This document shows positions 9,345-17,844 of a stretch of DNA of 64,000 bases, one piece after another. The notes under the pieces are model-generated. The model was given only the letters and a program-made list of their open reading frames with translations. It was not told the DNA's origin and did not search any database. The position numbers and the translations under genes were made by a program. Position 1 is the first letter of the stretch, and every line of letters starts with the position of its first letter. The stretch comes from Massilia sp. UMI-21 (GTDB lineage Bacteria > Pseudomonadota > Gammaproteobacteria > Burkholderiales > Burkholderiaceae_D), in assembly GCA_015277795.1 (NCBI GenBank), contig CP063848.1, positions 2,356,001-2,420,000 on the forward strand, read 5' to 3'.

Positions 9345-10309
9345 TGCGCGGCCCGGCTTCCGAACGGATCGGCTACTTCGGCAAGATCCCGGCACGCGCC
9401 GACTTCGTCAAGCTGGCCGACGACCCGGCCGCCATCGCGATGCTGGACCGCTGGCTGGCCCAGGTGATGACCCTGCTGCCCTCGGATGCGCGCTGGCGCA
9501 TCAACTATGACGCCATGCCCCCGGTCAGTTTTGCGCTGGTGGGCCCGGCGCGCCGCCATGCCATCGCCGGCCACCTGCTGGCCAGCCACGACCAGTCGGG
9601 GCGGCGCTTTCCCTTCCTGGCCGCGCGTACCTATGCCGTGTCGGACCCGGTCGCCTTCGTGACCCGCTGCCCGCTGGCCTTCGCGCCGCTATGGACGTTT
9701 CTCGAGGCGCTCTGTCCCCGGGTGCTGTGCGACGCCGATCCCGGCCCGCACCTGCAATCGATCGCGGATGCCACGGTGGCGCTGGGCGAGGCCGAACCGA
9801 CCCTGTCGCACCTGCTGGCCAACGGCACCGTCGGCTCGCTCGGCGCACTCCTGGGGGAACGCCAGCTCGCGCGGATGGTGCTGGCCCTGGGCCTGCTGCT
9901 GCAGCCGGTGATGCATAGCCAGCCGGCCGAACTGCACAAGAGCCTGGTGCTGCCGCTGCCGCACGACGCCGGCGCGCGCTACGCGGTGGCGGCCTTCTGG
10001 CTGCAGCTCGCCGCGCCCTTCCTGCGCCGCGCCAGCTTCGACCTGGCCATCTTCATCACGCGCCAGGAGGGACGGCCGGTGCTGGTGGTGGGCTTCTGCG
10101 CGGCCCTGGCCGAGACCCTGCAGGCGCTGGTCGACCCCTTGGTCGGCGCCGAGCAGCAGGTGCGCCTGGGCGACACCGGCTGGATCGACGAGCAGCTCTA
10201 CATCGATACCGACGTGCGCTCGCTGGCCAGCTACCTGGCGCAGTCCGACCTGCCGCTCGGACTGGCGCGTGACATGTTCATGAAGACCTTCATTGGAGCC
10301 GCGACGTGA
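9344..10309 (+). CDS. tagF: Type VI secretion-associated protein TagF (ImpM)
   Basis: 321 residues. The start IGYFGKIPARADFVK is the signature of the TagF/ImpM family. In Pseudomonas and Agrobacterium TagF is a cytoplasmic repressor of T6SS assembly that acts post-translationally, often opposed by the kinase PpkA. No ppkA, pppA or fha gene is present in this window, so the opposing arm, if any, is elsewhere. Translation is coupled at both ends: its ATG overlaps the tssM stop by one base and its stop lies within the GTGA start of the next gene. Confidence 0.93.
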   Translation: MRGPASERIGYFGKIPARADFVKLADDPAAIAMLDRWLAQVMTLLPSDARWRINYDAMPPVSFALVGPARRHAIAGHLLASHDQSGRRFPFLAARTYAVSDPVAFVTRCPLAFAPLWTFLEALCPRVLCDADPGPHLQSIADATVALGEAEPTLSHLLANGTVGSLGALLGERQLARMVLALGLLLQPVMHSQPAELHKSLVLPLPHDAGARYAVAAFWLQLAAPFLRRASFDLAIFITRQEGRPVLVVGFCAALAETLQALVDPLVGAEQQVRLGDTGWIDEQLYIDTDVRSLASYLAQSDLPLGLARDMFMKTFIGAAT

Positions 10310-11082
10310 GACGATCCCTGACACCATCCGCGCATTTATCCGTATGCATGCTGCTTGCCGCGCTGGCCGGCGCCGCCCACGCCCAGCCGGAGGCGCCGGT
10401 CGTCGTCAGCGGCACCGTGGCCGACGAGGCCACCCGCGCCGCGCTGCTCGACCGCCTGCGCATCGTCTACGGCGCCTCGCGCGTGGTCGACCAGCTCTCG
10501 GTCGGCACGGTGGCTGCGCCGGCCAACTGGAACGAGTACGTGGCCAGGCTGATCAACCCCGACCTGAAGCTCATCAAGAGTGGCCAGCTGAAGGTCGATG
10601 GCAGTCATGTCAGCCTGCGCGGCGACGTCGCCAACGAGGAACAGCGCCAGAAGATCGCCGGCAATATCGCCGCCAGCCTGAACCCGACCTACACCGTCAA
10701 CAACGGGTTGCGGGTCGCGGCGTCGCAGCAAAGCGTGCTCGACGCGGCGCTGGCCGACCGCATCATCGAATTCGAATCGGGCAAGGCGGCCCTGACCGAG
10801 GCCGGCATGCAGGTGCTGGACCAGATGAGCGCCGCGATGCAGAAGCTCGAGGGCTCGAAGGTCGAGGTGATCGGCCACACCGACAACGCCGGCTCGCGCG
10901 CCGGCAACCTGTCGCTTAGCCAGGCCCGCGCGGAGGCGGTCAAGGCCTATATCGTCGCGAAAGGCATTCCGGCGGAATCGATCGCGGTGTCGGGCGAGGG
11001 CCCGGACCGGCCGGTGGCCGACAACCGCACGCCGGAAGGGAAGGCGAGGAATCGCCGGATCGAGTTCAAGGTGATCCAGTAG
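10306..11082 (+). CDS. OmpA-family peptidoglycan-binding lipid/periplasmic protein of the T6SS locus
   Basis: 258 residues from a GTG in a GTGA overlap with tagF, GGAG 8 bases upstream. A signal peptide (about residues 1-26, ending AHAQ) is followed by two BON-like segments and a C-terminal OmpA/MotB domain with the diaminopimelate-binding pattern around VEVIGHTDNAGS and LSQARAEAVKAY. No lipobox cysteine is present, so it is probably periplasmic. The TssL encoded here lacks its own peptidoglycan-binding domain, so this separate protein probably supplies anchoring to the wall, as TagL does in other systems. Confidence 0.88.
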   Translation: MRRSLTPSAHLSVCMLLAALAGAAHAQPEAPVVVSGTVADEATRAALLDRLRIVYGASRVVDQLSVGTVAAPANWNEYVARLINPDLKLIKSGQLKVDGSHVSLRGDVANEEQRQKIAGNIAASLNPTYTVNNGLRVAASQQSVLDAALADRIIEFESGKAALTEAGMQVLDQMSAAMQKLEGSKVEVIGHTDNAGSRAGNLSLSQARAEAVKAYIVAKGIPAESIAVSGEGPDRPVADNRTPEGKARNRRIEFKVIQ

Positions 11083-11083
11083 A

Positions 11084-11120
11084 CCTGGGCGCAAGCCCAG
11101 GCCCCGGCGCCGGCCGGGGC
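11084..11120. terminator. Double hairpin between convergent ompA-like and tssL genes
   Basis: Two adjacent stems: CCTGGGC-GCAA-GCCCAGG (11084-11101) and GCCCCGG-N6-CCGGGGC (11101-11120). They fill the 49-base gap between converging genes, which fits a bidirectional terminator, although neither strand has a long U tract. Confidence 0.6.
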
Positions 11121-11131
11121 CTACTTCAATA

Positions 11132-11893
11132 CTAGGGCAGGCTGATCGTCACATGCGCCGCCTTCGGCGGCAGCTTCACCAGGTCGTTGTACTGCGCCAT
11201 CTGGGTTCCGGTCTCGTTCGACAGGGCGGTACGAAAGCCCAGGTAGGCCCCCAGCCCCGCCACCATGAACACCGCTCCCAGCACCCACAGCGACAGGTCG
11301 CTCTGCAGCCGGTTGACGACCTGGTCGGGCCGCTCGGCGTGCGGGGCGAAGCCGCGCGTGCGGCCGCGCATGCGGGCGATCTCGTCGCCCAGGCGCGCCA
11401 CCAGGTAATCGAGCTTGTCGCGTCCGTCGAGCGCGTACCGGCCCTGGAAGCCGAGCAGCAGGCACATATGGAAGACTTCGAGCGCCTCCACGTGCACCTG
11501 GCCCTTGGCGCGCAGGTCTTCCAGGCGGTGGAAGAAGTGCTCGCCCGCCAGCTGGTCGCCGAACACGCGCAGCTGCAGGGGCCGGGTTTCCCAGGCGTCG
11601 CGCACCTCGTAGGTGGAGCGCAGGATGATCTCGTCCACCGCCGAGCAGAACGCGTACTTGGCCGCGGTCACGTCCTCGGCCGAGATGCCGAGCGCCTTGG
11701 CGTTGCGGTCGACGTCGGCCAGGAAGCCGGTCATGTTGTCGGAAAAGGCCACCTTGTCCTGCGGGCCGCAGCCATTCTTCAGCAGGAACAAGGCATAGAA
11801 GCCTTCGTACATGATGTCCACCAGGCGCTGCGGCGGACGCTCCGCCTTCTGGCCGGCTTGCGGCGCCGCGCGCCGTTCGACGAAGGCGTTCAT
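11132..11893 (-). CDS. tssL: Type VI secretion membrane subunit TssL (DotU/IcmH)
   Basis: 253 residues with the DotU/IcmH fold: a cytoplasmic helical domain with the AKYAFCSAVDEIIL and GDQLAGEHFF blocks, and a single C-terminal membrane helix at about residues 205-225 (WVLGAVFMVAGLGAYLGF). No peptidoglycan-binding extension follows, so this is the short TssL form. It dimerises and docks the baseplate via TssK and TssE in characterised systems. The ATG at 11893 overlaps the tssK stop by 4 bases. Last gene of the tssJ-tssK-tssL operon. Confidence 0.96.
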   Translation of the reverse strand: MNAFVERRAAPQAGQKAERPPQRLVDIMYEGFYALFLLKNGCGPQDKVAFSDNMTGFLADVDRNAKALGISAEDVTAAKYAFCSAVDEIILRSTYEVRDAWETRPLQLRVFGDQLAGEHFFHRLEDLRAKGQVHVEALEVFHMCLLLGFQGRYALDGRDKLDYLVARLGDEIARMRGRTRGFAPHAERPDQVVNRLQSDLSLWVLGAVFMVAGLGAYLGFRTALSNETGTQMAQYNDLVKLPPKAAHVTISLP

Positions 11894-13248
11894 GCCGCCA
11901 CCGCGATCAGTTCGAGGCGCAGGTCGCGAATCCCGTTCGGGACATAGATCGAGATCGCCTGCGATTTCAGCATCGTTTCATACAGCATGCCACGGTTCTC
12001 CAGGATGAAGTAATAGGTATCGGGCCGCACCGGCACCGCCGCCGGCACTTGCGGCGCGTGCACCAGCTTCACGCCGGGCAGGGCCGACAGCACGAACTTG
12101 TCGACGTCTTCCGGCGCGCCCACCTTGAACTGCAGGGGCACCACGTCCACCAGCTGCAACGCCGGCATGTCGGCCGCCACCGCCAGGTAGAGCGTGGTCT
12201 GCAGGTTGATCCGTCCCGAATCGAGCGCGCCCAGGTAGTAGGAAGGGCGCTCGCGGTTCAGGGCGATCGTGAAATAGCGCGACGAGATCACGGTGTCGAG
12301 CAGGTCGCGGATGATGCCGTCCAGGCGCGCGAATTGCGGTCCGGGATCGGCGTGCACGTAGGCCGGCAGGTCTTCCAGCCGGTAGCTGCGCGAGTAGGTC
12401 ATCAGGCCGCCGGCCAGGGCCAAGAGCTCGCCGAACAGGCGCTCCGGGTGCAGGTCGCGGTGGCCGAGGTAGTGCGACAGCGCGGCGTAGCCGGTGCTGG
12501 CCGTGTGCAGCAGCCAGAAGGCCGAGACGTCGCCGCCGCGGATCTCGATCACGTTCTTGCTCGGTTCGCGCATGTGGCCGTACAGGGCATTGACCTTGGC
12601 CAGCAGCTTTTCCATCAGCCGCGCCAGGTTCAGGTGCAGGCCGGGCGCGGCATCGACCGACAGGCTGGGCGGCACGAAGGAAGGATCGGCCTCGAAGCCG
12701 CCGGTGGGCACCCGGCGCAGCCGCAGCAGCGGGAAGCTGTCGTAGGCTTCCAGCGGCTCGGTATCGGCCACCAGGCGCAGCGACTTGCGCAGGTAGGTGA
12801 TCGGGGCTTCGGCGGCGCGCGTGTACAGGTCCTGGGTCTCGCGTTCGTGGCTGGTGTAGCGCGCATCGCGCCCCGCACTGGCGTCCGGCGCGGCCTCGGA
12901 GGCATGGTTGTCGCCCCAGGCCTTGAGCGCCGGCAGGGCCGCATGGAAGGTCACCGTCTGCACCCCGGCGGGCAGGTCGCCCAGGCGCACCTGCAGCGGC
13001 AGCGGATCGCCGTCGGGGGCGCGGTAGACCTCGCCGTCGGGGAACAGCAGGGACAGCTCCTCGACCCGCAGGACGTCGTGGCGCAGCGCGTCGTAGTCGA
13101 CCACCAGCTTGCGCACGCCCCAGGCGTAGGGGTGGAGGGCGCAGGCGGTCTGGTTCAGGCGCGCCTCGTGGTAGCGGTCCTGCTGCTGGAAATGCTGGGG
13201 CCGCAAGAAGAGTCCCTCGCCCCACAGTAGCTTCGCTGGCATGCTCAT
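11890..13248 (-). CDS. tssK: Type VI secretion baseplate-membrane adaptor TssK
   Basis: 452 residues, standard TssK length, opening with the family signature LLWGEGLFLRPQHFQQQDRYHE. TssK trimers link the TssFG baseplate wedge to the TssLM membrane complex, so its presence without tssF/tssG in this locus is notable. The first of two close ATGs (MSMPAK) is chosen because GGAGG lies 8 bases upstream. Middle gene of the minus-strand tssJKL operon, overlapping tssL by 4 bases. Confidence 0.97.
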   Translation of the reverse strand: MSMPAKLLWGEGLFLRPQHFQQQDRYHEARLNQTACALHPYAWGVRKLVVDYDALRHDVLRVEELSLLFPDGEVYRAPDGDPLPLQVRLGDLPAGVQTVTFHAALPALKAWGDNHASEAAPDASAGRDARYTSHERETQDLYTRAAEAPITYLRKSLRLVADTEPLEAYDSFPLLRLRRVPTGGFEADPSFVPPSLSVDAAPGLHLNLARLMEKLLAKVNALYGHMREPSKNVIEIRGGDVSAFWLLHTASTGYAALSHYLGHRDLHPERLFGELLALAGGLMTYSRSYRLEDLPAYVHADPGPQFARLDGIIRDLLDTVISSRYFTIALNRERPSYYLGALDSGRINLQTTLYLAVAADMPALQLVDVVPLQFKVGAPEDVDKFVLSALPGVKLVHAPQVPAAVPVRPDTYYFILENRGMLYETMLKSQAISIYVPNGIRDLRLELIAVAA

Positions 13249-13301
13249 CGACTTCGCCTCCGGCTCCAGAAATTCCTAGCTTGGCGGAAACAACGCCGGG
13301 T

Positions 13302-13865
13302 TCATTGACAGCGCACAGAAGAAAGCTTCGCCGCCGTGCTGCTGCCGCCGACGGTGAGGGCACAGGCATGCAGGCCGATGTTCACACCCTCGCGCTCGGC
13401 ATCGGCCGCCGCCACGCTGGCACGCCAGCGCCCTTCGGCGGGACGCTGGAACAGGGCCACCAGCGCCAGGTGCCCGGCCTCGCGCCCGAGTTTTTCGCTG
13501 ACCTCGTAGCGTTGCCCGGGCACCAGCATGATCTCGCGCACCTCGATCAGGTCGCTGCCCAGGCTCGCACGCTCGGCCTGCGGATCGAGGAAGGCGGCGT
13601 AGGGCGCCCGTTCGAAGGCATCCTTGCGGCGCAGTTTGTACAGGCGTACCGCGAGGGCGATCGGCTGGCCGCGCCCGTCGAGGTTGAGCCTGGGCGAGGC
13701 ATGCAGGCGCAGCGCCACGGTGCGCGGCGGCCTCAAGGCCTCCGGCAGTTCGGGTGGCTTGCGCAGGCCGGTGGCCTCCAGCGCCGTTGTCGCGAGCCCG
13801 TTGCTGCCGCAACCGGCCAGGGCGCAGGCTGCCAGCACGGCCGCAAGGAACGAACTTGTTCTCAT
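13302..13865 (-). CDS. tssJ: Type VI secretion outer-membrane lipoprotein TssJ
   Basis: 187 residues with a lipoprotein signal peptide whose lipobox LAGC places the modified cysteine at residue 19. The mature part carries TssJ-like features: a beta-rich core with the LNLDGRGQPIALAVRLYKL block and a short region before REIMLVPGQ. TssJ anchors TssM to the outer membrane. AGGAAA precedes the ATG. First gene of the minus-strand tssJKL unit, divergent from the tssBC unit. Confidence 0.93.
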   Translation of the reverse strand: MRTSSFLAAVLAACALAGCGSNGLATTALEATGLRKPPELPEALRPPRTVALRLHASPRLNLDGRGQPIALAVRLYKLRRKDAFERAPYAAFLDPQAERASLGSDLIEVREIMLVPGQRYEVSEKLGREAGHLALVALFQRPAEGRWRASVAAADAEREGVNIGLHACALTVGGSSTAAKLSSVRCQ

Positions 13866-14063
13866 CGCGATTTCCTTTACTCATTATTTTCAGGGTCAAG
13901 CACGGATTGAACCGGACTGGTGCAGGCCTGCCGTGATCACGCGCAAGCGCAAGACGAGAACATCGGAAAGGAGGCGAACGCTGCTTTGGTTGACAGTGCG
14001 CAATTTCACAATAACGCTCATGCGAATAATGGTGGCTGGCTTAACTGTCGTGGAGAAACCAGC
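13866..14063. promoter_or_regulatory. Divergent control region between tssJKL and the tssBC unit
   Basis: 198 bases without a gene. On the plus strand TTGACA at 13990-13995 is a full -35 match, but the -10 region 16-17 bases on (TAACGC/AACGCT) is poor, which would suit an activator-dependent promoter. No clear sigma-54 element was found. Confidence 0.4.
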
Positions 14064-14636
14064 ATGATGCACAAACGATTGATGCCCTTGATTGTGGGAG
14101 TCGCCGCCCTGGCCGGGTGCGCCAGCGCACCACCCGCCGCGCCGGTCAAGTCGACCGCGGCGGTGGCCGAACAGGTCTTCACCGAGGCCGATGCCGCCAT
14201 CGCGGCCAAGCAGGAAGAGAAGGCCTACGCCATGCTCAAGGCCGCGGCCGACGGCCACCCGGTCGACAAGCGGCCCTGGGTCAAGATGGCGCAGATCCGT
14301 TTCAATGCCGGTGTCTACGGCGAGGCGATCACCAACGCCCACGAGGCGCTCGAGCGCGACCCGGACGACGCGCTGGCGAACAGCATCGTCGCCGTCAGCG
14401 GCCTGCGGGTCGCGAGCGAGGCGCTGGCCGACCTGACCCGCCTGAACAACCTGAACGGCGACGTCAAGAGCGAGGCCCAGGACCTGGCCAAGCTGCTGCG
14501 CACCACGCTGGGCGAACCGGTCCTGTTCAAGCGGGCCGACGCGCCCAAGCCGCCCCCGCCGACGCGCGCGCGCAGCACCTCGGCGGCGCGCAAGCCGGCC
14601 GCCGCCAACAGCGATCCGTTCGCCGGACTGAAGTGA
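14064..14636 (+). CDS. TPR-containing lipoprotein preceding tssB
   Basis: 190 residues. Lipoprotein signal with lipobox LAGC (cysteine at residue 18), then about two tetratricopeptide-like repeats (residues 35-110: AEQVFTEADAAIAAKQ, YGEAITNAHEALERDPDD) and a basic Pro/Arg/Ala tail. TPR lipoproteins often precede tssBC in Burkholderiales T6SS loci; their role is not settled and may be assembly or stabilisation at the outer membrane. Two adjacent ATGs exist; GGAG at 14052-14055 suits the first. Confidence 0.82.
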   Translation: MMHKRLMPLIVGVAALAGCASAPPAAPVKSTAAVAEQVFTEADAAIAAKQEEKAYAMLKAAADGHPVDKRPWVKMAQIRFNAGVYGEAITNAHEALERDPDDALANSIVAVSGLRVASEALADLTRLNNLNGDVKSEAQDLAKLLRTTLGEPVLFKRADAPKPPPPTRARSTSAARKPAAANSDPFAGLK

Positions 14637-14690
14637 CACCACGCGGCCGGCGCCGCCGGCTGTTCCATCCCCCCGCAACCTGGAGTCGTT

Positions 14691-15203
14691 ATGGCCAAGA
14701 ATGAAAGCGTGCAGAAGCGCTTGCAAAAGGTGCGCGCGCCACGCGTGCAGATGACGTATGACGTCGAAATCGGCGACGCCATCGAAAACAAGGAATTGCC
14801 CTTCGTCGTCGGCGTGGTGGGCGACTTCGGCAACGACCCGGCGCAGGAAAAGAAGCGCCTCAAGGACAAGAAGTTCGTCAACGTCGACGCCAGCAATTTC
14901 GACGAGGTGCTGGGGGCCGTGGCGCCCGTGGCGAGCTTCCGGGTCGACAACCACCTGTCGCCGGAGGGCGGCCAGTTCGCGGTCCAGCTGCAGTTCAAGG
15001 AGATGGACGACTTCCGCCCCGAGTCGGTGGTGCGCCAGGTGGCGCCGCTGAACGGCCTGCTGGAGGCGCGCACCAAGCTGGCCGACCTGCGCAACAAGCT
15101 GGCCGGCAACGACAAGCTCGAGGACATTCTCAGCGAAGTGCTGGGCAATACCGAGAAGCTGGCCAGCCTGAAGAAGCAGGACAAAGCCGAAGGGGAGGCA
15201 TGA
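14691..15203 (+). CDS. tssB: Type VI secretion contractile sheath small subunit TssB (VipA)
   Basis: 170 residues. N-terminal SVQKRLQKVRAPRVQMTYDVEIGDA is the TssB signature, followed by the conserved ELPFVVGVVGDF block and a C-terminal leucine-rich helix that interacts with TssC. With TssC it polymerises into the sheath that contracts to drive the Hcp tube. Its stop overlaps the tssC start (ATGA), as expected for a heterodimer made in equal amounts. Confidence 0.97.
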   Translation: MAKNESVQKRLQKVRAPRVQMTYDVEIGDAIENKELPFVVGVVGDFGNDPAQEKKRLKDKKFVNVDASNFDEVLGAVAPVASFRVDNHLSPEGGQFAVQLQFKEMDDFRPESVVRQVAPLNGLLEARTKLADLRNKLAGNDKLEDILSEVLGNTEKLASLKKQDKAEGEA

Positions 15204-16690
15204 TGGCGGCCGTCCTCGATACCGCCAAGGCGGCGCCGGCAGTGGAGCTCGACGCCTCGCTGCTCGACCAGATCGTCGAGCAGAGCCGGGTGGCGAAATC
15301 CAGCAGCGAGCACGAGCGCGCGCGCGACATCATCTCGGAATTGGTGACCCAGGTGATGCAGGGCACCATGGTCATGTCGAACAATCTGTCGGCCATGATC
15401 GATGCGCGCCTGGCGGAGCTGGACCGCATGATTTCCCAGCAATTATCAAGCGTGATGCACGCGCCCGAATTCCAGAAGCTGGAGCGCAGCTGGACCGGCC
15501 TGCATTACCTGGTGAGGAACAGCGCCACCTCCGCCAACCTGCAGATCCGCATGCTCAACGCCAGCAAGCGCGAGCTGGTGAAAGACTTCCAGTCGGCGCT
15601 GGAATTCGACCAGAGCAGCATGTTCAAGAAGGTCTACGAGGAAGAATTCGGCAGCTTCGGCGGCGCCCCCTACGGCACCCTGATCGGCGACTTCGAGATC
15701 TCGCGCCAGCCCGAGGACATCTATTTTCTCGAGCAGATGTCGCACGTGGCCGCCGCCAGCCATGCACCCTTCATCACATCGAGCGCGCCGGAACTGTTCG
15801 GCATCGACAGCTTCGGCGACCTGGGCAAGCCGCGCGACCTGGCCAAAGTCTTCGACACCGTCGAATACGCGAAGTGGAAGGCCTTCCGCGAATCCGAGGA
15901 TGCCCGCTATGTCGGCCTGACGCTGCCGCGCTTCCTGGGCCGCCTGCCGTACAACCCGATGGACGGCATGAGCACCGAGGGCTTCAACTATGTCGAGGAC
16001 GTGGACGGCAGCGACCACCAGAAGTACCTGTGGTGCAACGCCGCCTATGCCTTCGCCTCCAAGCTGACCAAGGCCTTCGAGGACTACGGCTGGTGCGCGG
16101 CGATCCGCGGCGTCGAGGGCGGCGGCCTGGTGGAAAACCTGCCGGCCCACACCTTCAAGACCGACGAGGGCGAGGTGGCGCTCAAGTGCCCGACCGAACT
16201 GGCCATCACCGACCGCCGCGAGAAGGAGCTGTCCGACCTCGGCTTCATCTCGCTGGTCCACTGCAAGAACACCTCGTATGCGGCCTTCTTCGGCGCCCAG
16301 TCGGCCCAGAAGGCCAAGAAGTACAACAACGAGGCGGCCAACGCCAATGCCGTGCTGTCCTCGCAGCTGCAGTACATCTTCGCGGTCTCGCGCATCGCCC
16401 ACTACATGAAGGCCATGATGCGCGACAAGATCGGCAGCTTCGCCGCCGCCTCGAATGTAGAGGATTACCTCAATCGTTGGTTAACCCAATATGTGCTCCT
16501 CGACGACAACGCCAGCCAGGACCAGAAGGCCCAGTTCCCGCTGCGCGAAGCCAGCGTGCAGGTGTCCGAGGTGCCGGGGCGCCCGGGGGTGTACCGGGCG
16601 GTGTCCTTCCTGCGCCCGCATTTCCAGCTCGACGAGCTGTCCGTTTCGCTCCGACTGGTCGCGGAGTTGCCGCAGTCGACCAATAGCTAA
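15200..16690 (+). CDS. tssC: Type VI secretion contractile sheath large subunit TssC (VipB)
   Basis: 496 residues, normal length. Diagnostic blocks include FQKLERSWTGLHYLV, the EEFGSFGGAPYGTLIGDFE segment, LGRLPYNPMDG and the C-terminal PGRPGVYRAVSFLRPHFQLD that forms the sheath handshake. The ATG at 15200 follows GGGGAGG and overlaps the tssB stop. Partner of TssB; the TssH ATPase encoded downstream recycles the contracted sheath. Confidence 0.98.
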   Translation: MMAAVLDTAKAAPAVELDASLLDQIVEQSRVAKSSSEHERARDIISELVTQVMQGTMVMSNNLSAMIDARLAELDRMISQQLSSVMHAPEFQKLERSWTGLHYLVRNSATSANLQIRMLNASKRELVKDFQSALEFDQSSMFKKVYEEEFGSFGGAPYGTLIGDFEISRQPEDIYFLEQMSHVAAASHAPFITSSAPELFGIDSFGDLGKPRDLAKVFDTVEYAKWKAFRESEDARYVGLTLPRFLGRLPYNPMDGMSTEGFNYVEDVDGSDHQKYLWCNAAYAFASKLTKAFEDYGWCAAIRGVEGGGLVENLPAHTFKTDEGEVALKCPTELAITDRREKELSDLGFISLVHCKNTSYAAFFGAQSAQKAKKYNNEAANANAVLSSQLQYIFAVSRIAHYMKAMMRDKIGSFAAASNVEDYLNRWLTQYVLLDDNASQDQKAQFPLREASVQVSEVPGRPGVYRAVSFLRPHFQLDELSVSLRLVAELPQSTNS

Positions 16691-16721
16691 GCAGTCCTTT
16701 TCAACCTGAATGGAGTAGAAC

Positions 16722-17213
16722 ATGGCAATTGACGTATACCTGCAGATCGACGGGATCAAGGGCGAATCGATGGACGACAAGCACAAGGACTGGATCGAGT
16801 GCCTGGCCGTGGACTGGGGCGTGAAGCAGCCACGTTCGGCCACCGCATCGACCGGCGGCGGCCACACCGCCGAGCGCTGCGAACATGAGGAAATCAGCCT
16901 GAAGAAGCTGGCCGACCTGGCTTCGCCGATCCTGCTGCAGACCTGCTCGGCCGGCAAGACGATCCCGAAGGCCAAGCTGGAATTCATGCGCGCCGACGGC
17001 CAGGGCGAGCGCATCAAGTACTTCGAGATCGAGCTGGAGAACGTGCTGATCGGCGGCGTCAAGCCGAGCGTGGCGGAAGGCTCGATCATCCAGGAAGAGG
17101 TCAGGCTGAAGTTCTCGAAGATCAAATGGAAGTACACCCAGCAGAAAATCGGCGGCGGCTCGGGCGGCAACACCTCGGGCGGCTGGGATCTGGCGGCCAA
17201 CAAGGTCGTCTGA
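16722..17213 (+). CDS. hcp: Type VI secretion tube protein Hcp (TssD)
   Basis: 163 residues, classic Hcp: MAIDVYLQIDGIKGES at the N-terminus, then HEEISLKKLADLASP and KYFEIELENVLIGGV. Hexamers stack into the inner tube and are secreted. It is preceded by a strong GGAG site. The 108-base gap after the gene contains self-complementary GC-rich sequence (around 17229-17251) that could attenuate read-through so that Hcp is made in excess over TssE; this last point is inference. Confidence 0.98.
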   Translation: MAIDVYLQIDGIKGESMDDKHKDWIECLAVDWGVKQPRSATASTGGGHTAERCEHEEISLKKLADLASPILLQTCSAGKTIPKAKLEFMRADGQGERIKYFEIELENVLIGGVKPSVAEGSIIQEEVRLKFSKIKWKYTQQKIGGGSGGNTSGGWDLAANKVV

Positions 17214-17321
17214 GCTCCACCGGGGTCGCCGGCCGGCGCACCGGCCAGGCGGCCCGCTCGTGCGCGGCGCACGCGGCTCGACACGCGGCGCCGCGCCGTT
17301 TTTCAATACCCTGGAGGACGC

Positions 17322-17795
17322 ATGAAGGGCTACCAGCCCGGCCTGCTGGACCGCCTCATGGACGAACGCCCGGACGCCGGCGCCGGCACCGCGTTCACGG
17401 GCGAGCAGCTCAAGGACAGCGTGGCGCGCGACCTGGAAGCGCTGCTCAACACGCGCCTGGCCTTCGACCCGGCGATCCTGAACGGCTACCCGGAAGCGCG
17501 CGGCTCGCTGCTGCACTACGGCCTGCTCGACTTCGCCGGCTACTGCCTGAGCAGCAGCGTCGACCGCGCCGCGGTCTGCGCCAGCATCCAGGACGCCATC
17601 GCGGCCCACGAACCGCGCCTGCGCGAGGTCAGCGCCACCCTCGAACTGGCGCAGGGTAGCGTCAATCGCCTCAACTTCATCATCCATGCCCGCCTTGGCC
17701 TGCCCGACAGCAGCGAGCCGGTCCACTTCAATGCGGTGCTGCAGCCTTCGTCGCTGCATTACGCCGTCAGGCGCACGGTCCGGCCGCGCGCCTAG
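17322..17795 (+). CDS. tssE: Type VI secretion baseplate subunit TssE (gp25-like)
   Basis: 157 residues with the gp25-like lysozyme-related fold: LLDRLMDE near the start, the conserved SVARDLEALLNTR (normally with the RDLE motif intact), and a mid-region LLHYGLLDFAGY. TssE is part of the baseplate wedge with TssF, TssG and TssK. In most loci tssF and tssG follow directly; here tssH follows after 49 bases instead. GGAGG lies 7 bases before the ATG. Confidence 0.95.
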   Translation: MKGYQPGLLDRLMDERPDAGAGTAFTGEQLKDSVARDLEALLNTRLAFDPAILNGYPEARGSLLHYGLLDFAGYCLSSSVDRAAVCASIQDAIAAHEPRLREVSATLELAQGSVNRLNFIIHARLGLPDSSEPVHFNAVLQPSSLHYAVRRTVRPRA

Positions 17796-17844
17796 ACGCC
17801 CCGGGCCGCCGCCTTTTCCTTTTCAACCACGAGGACGCGACACG

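Noticed and set aside
17229..17260. Self-complementary GC-rich stretch after hcp as a terminator
   Set aside because: No U tract and continuous T6SS operon context; recorded only as a possible attenuator in the hcp entry.
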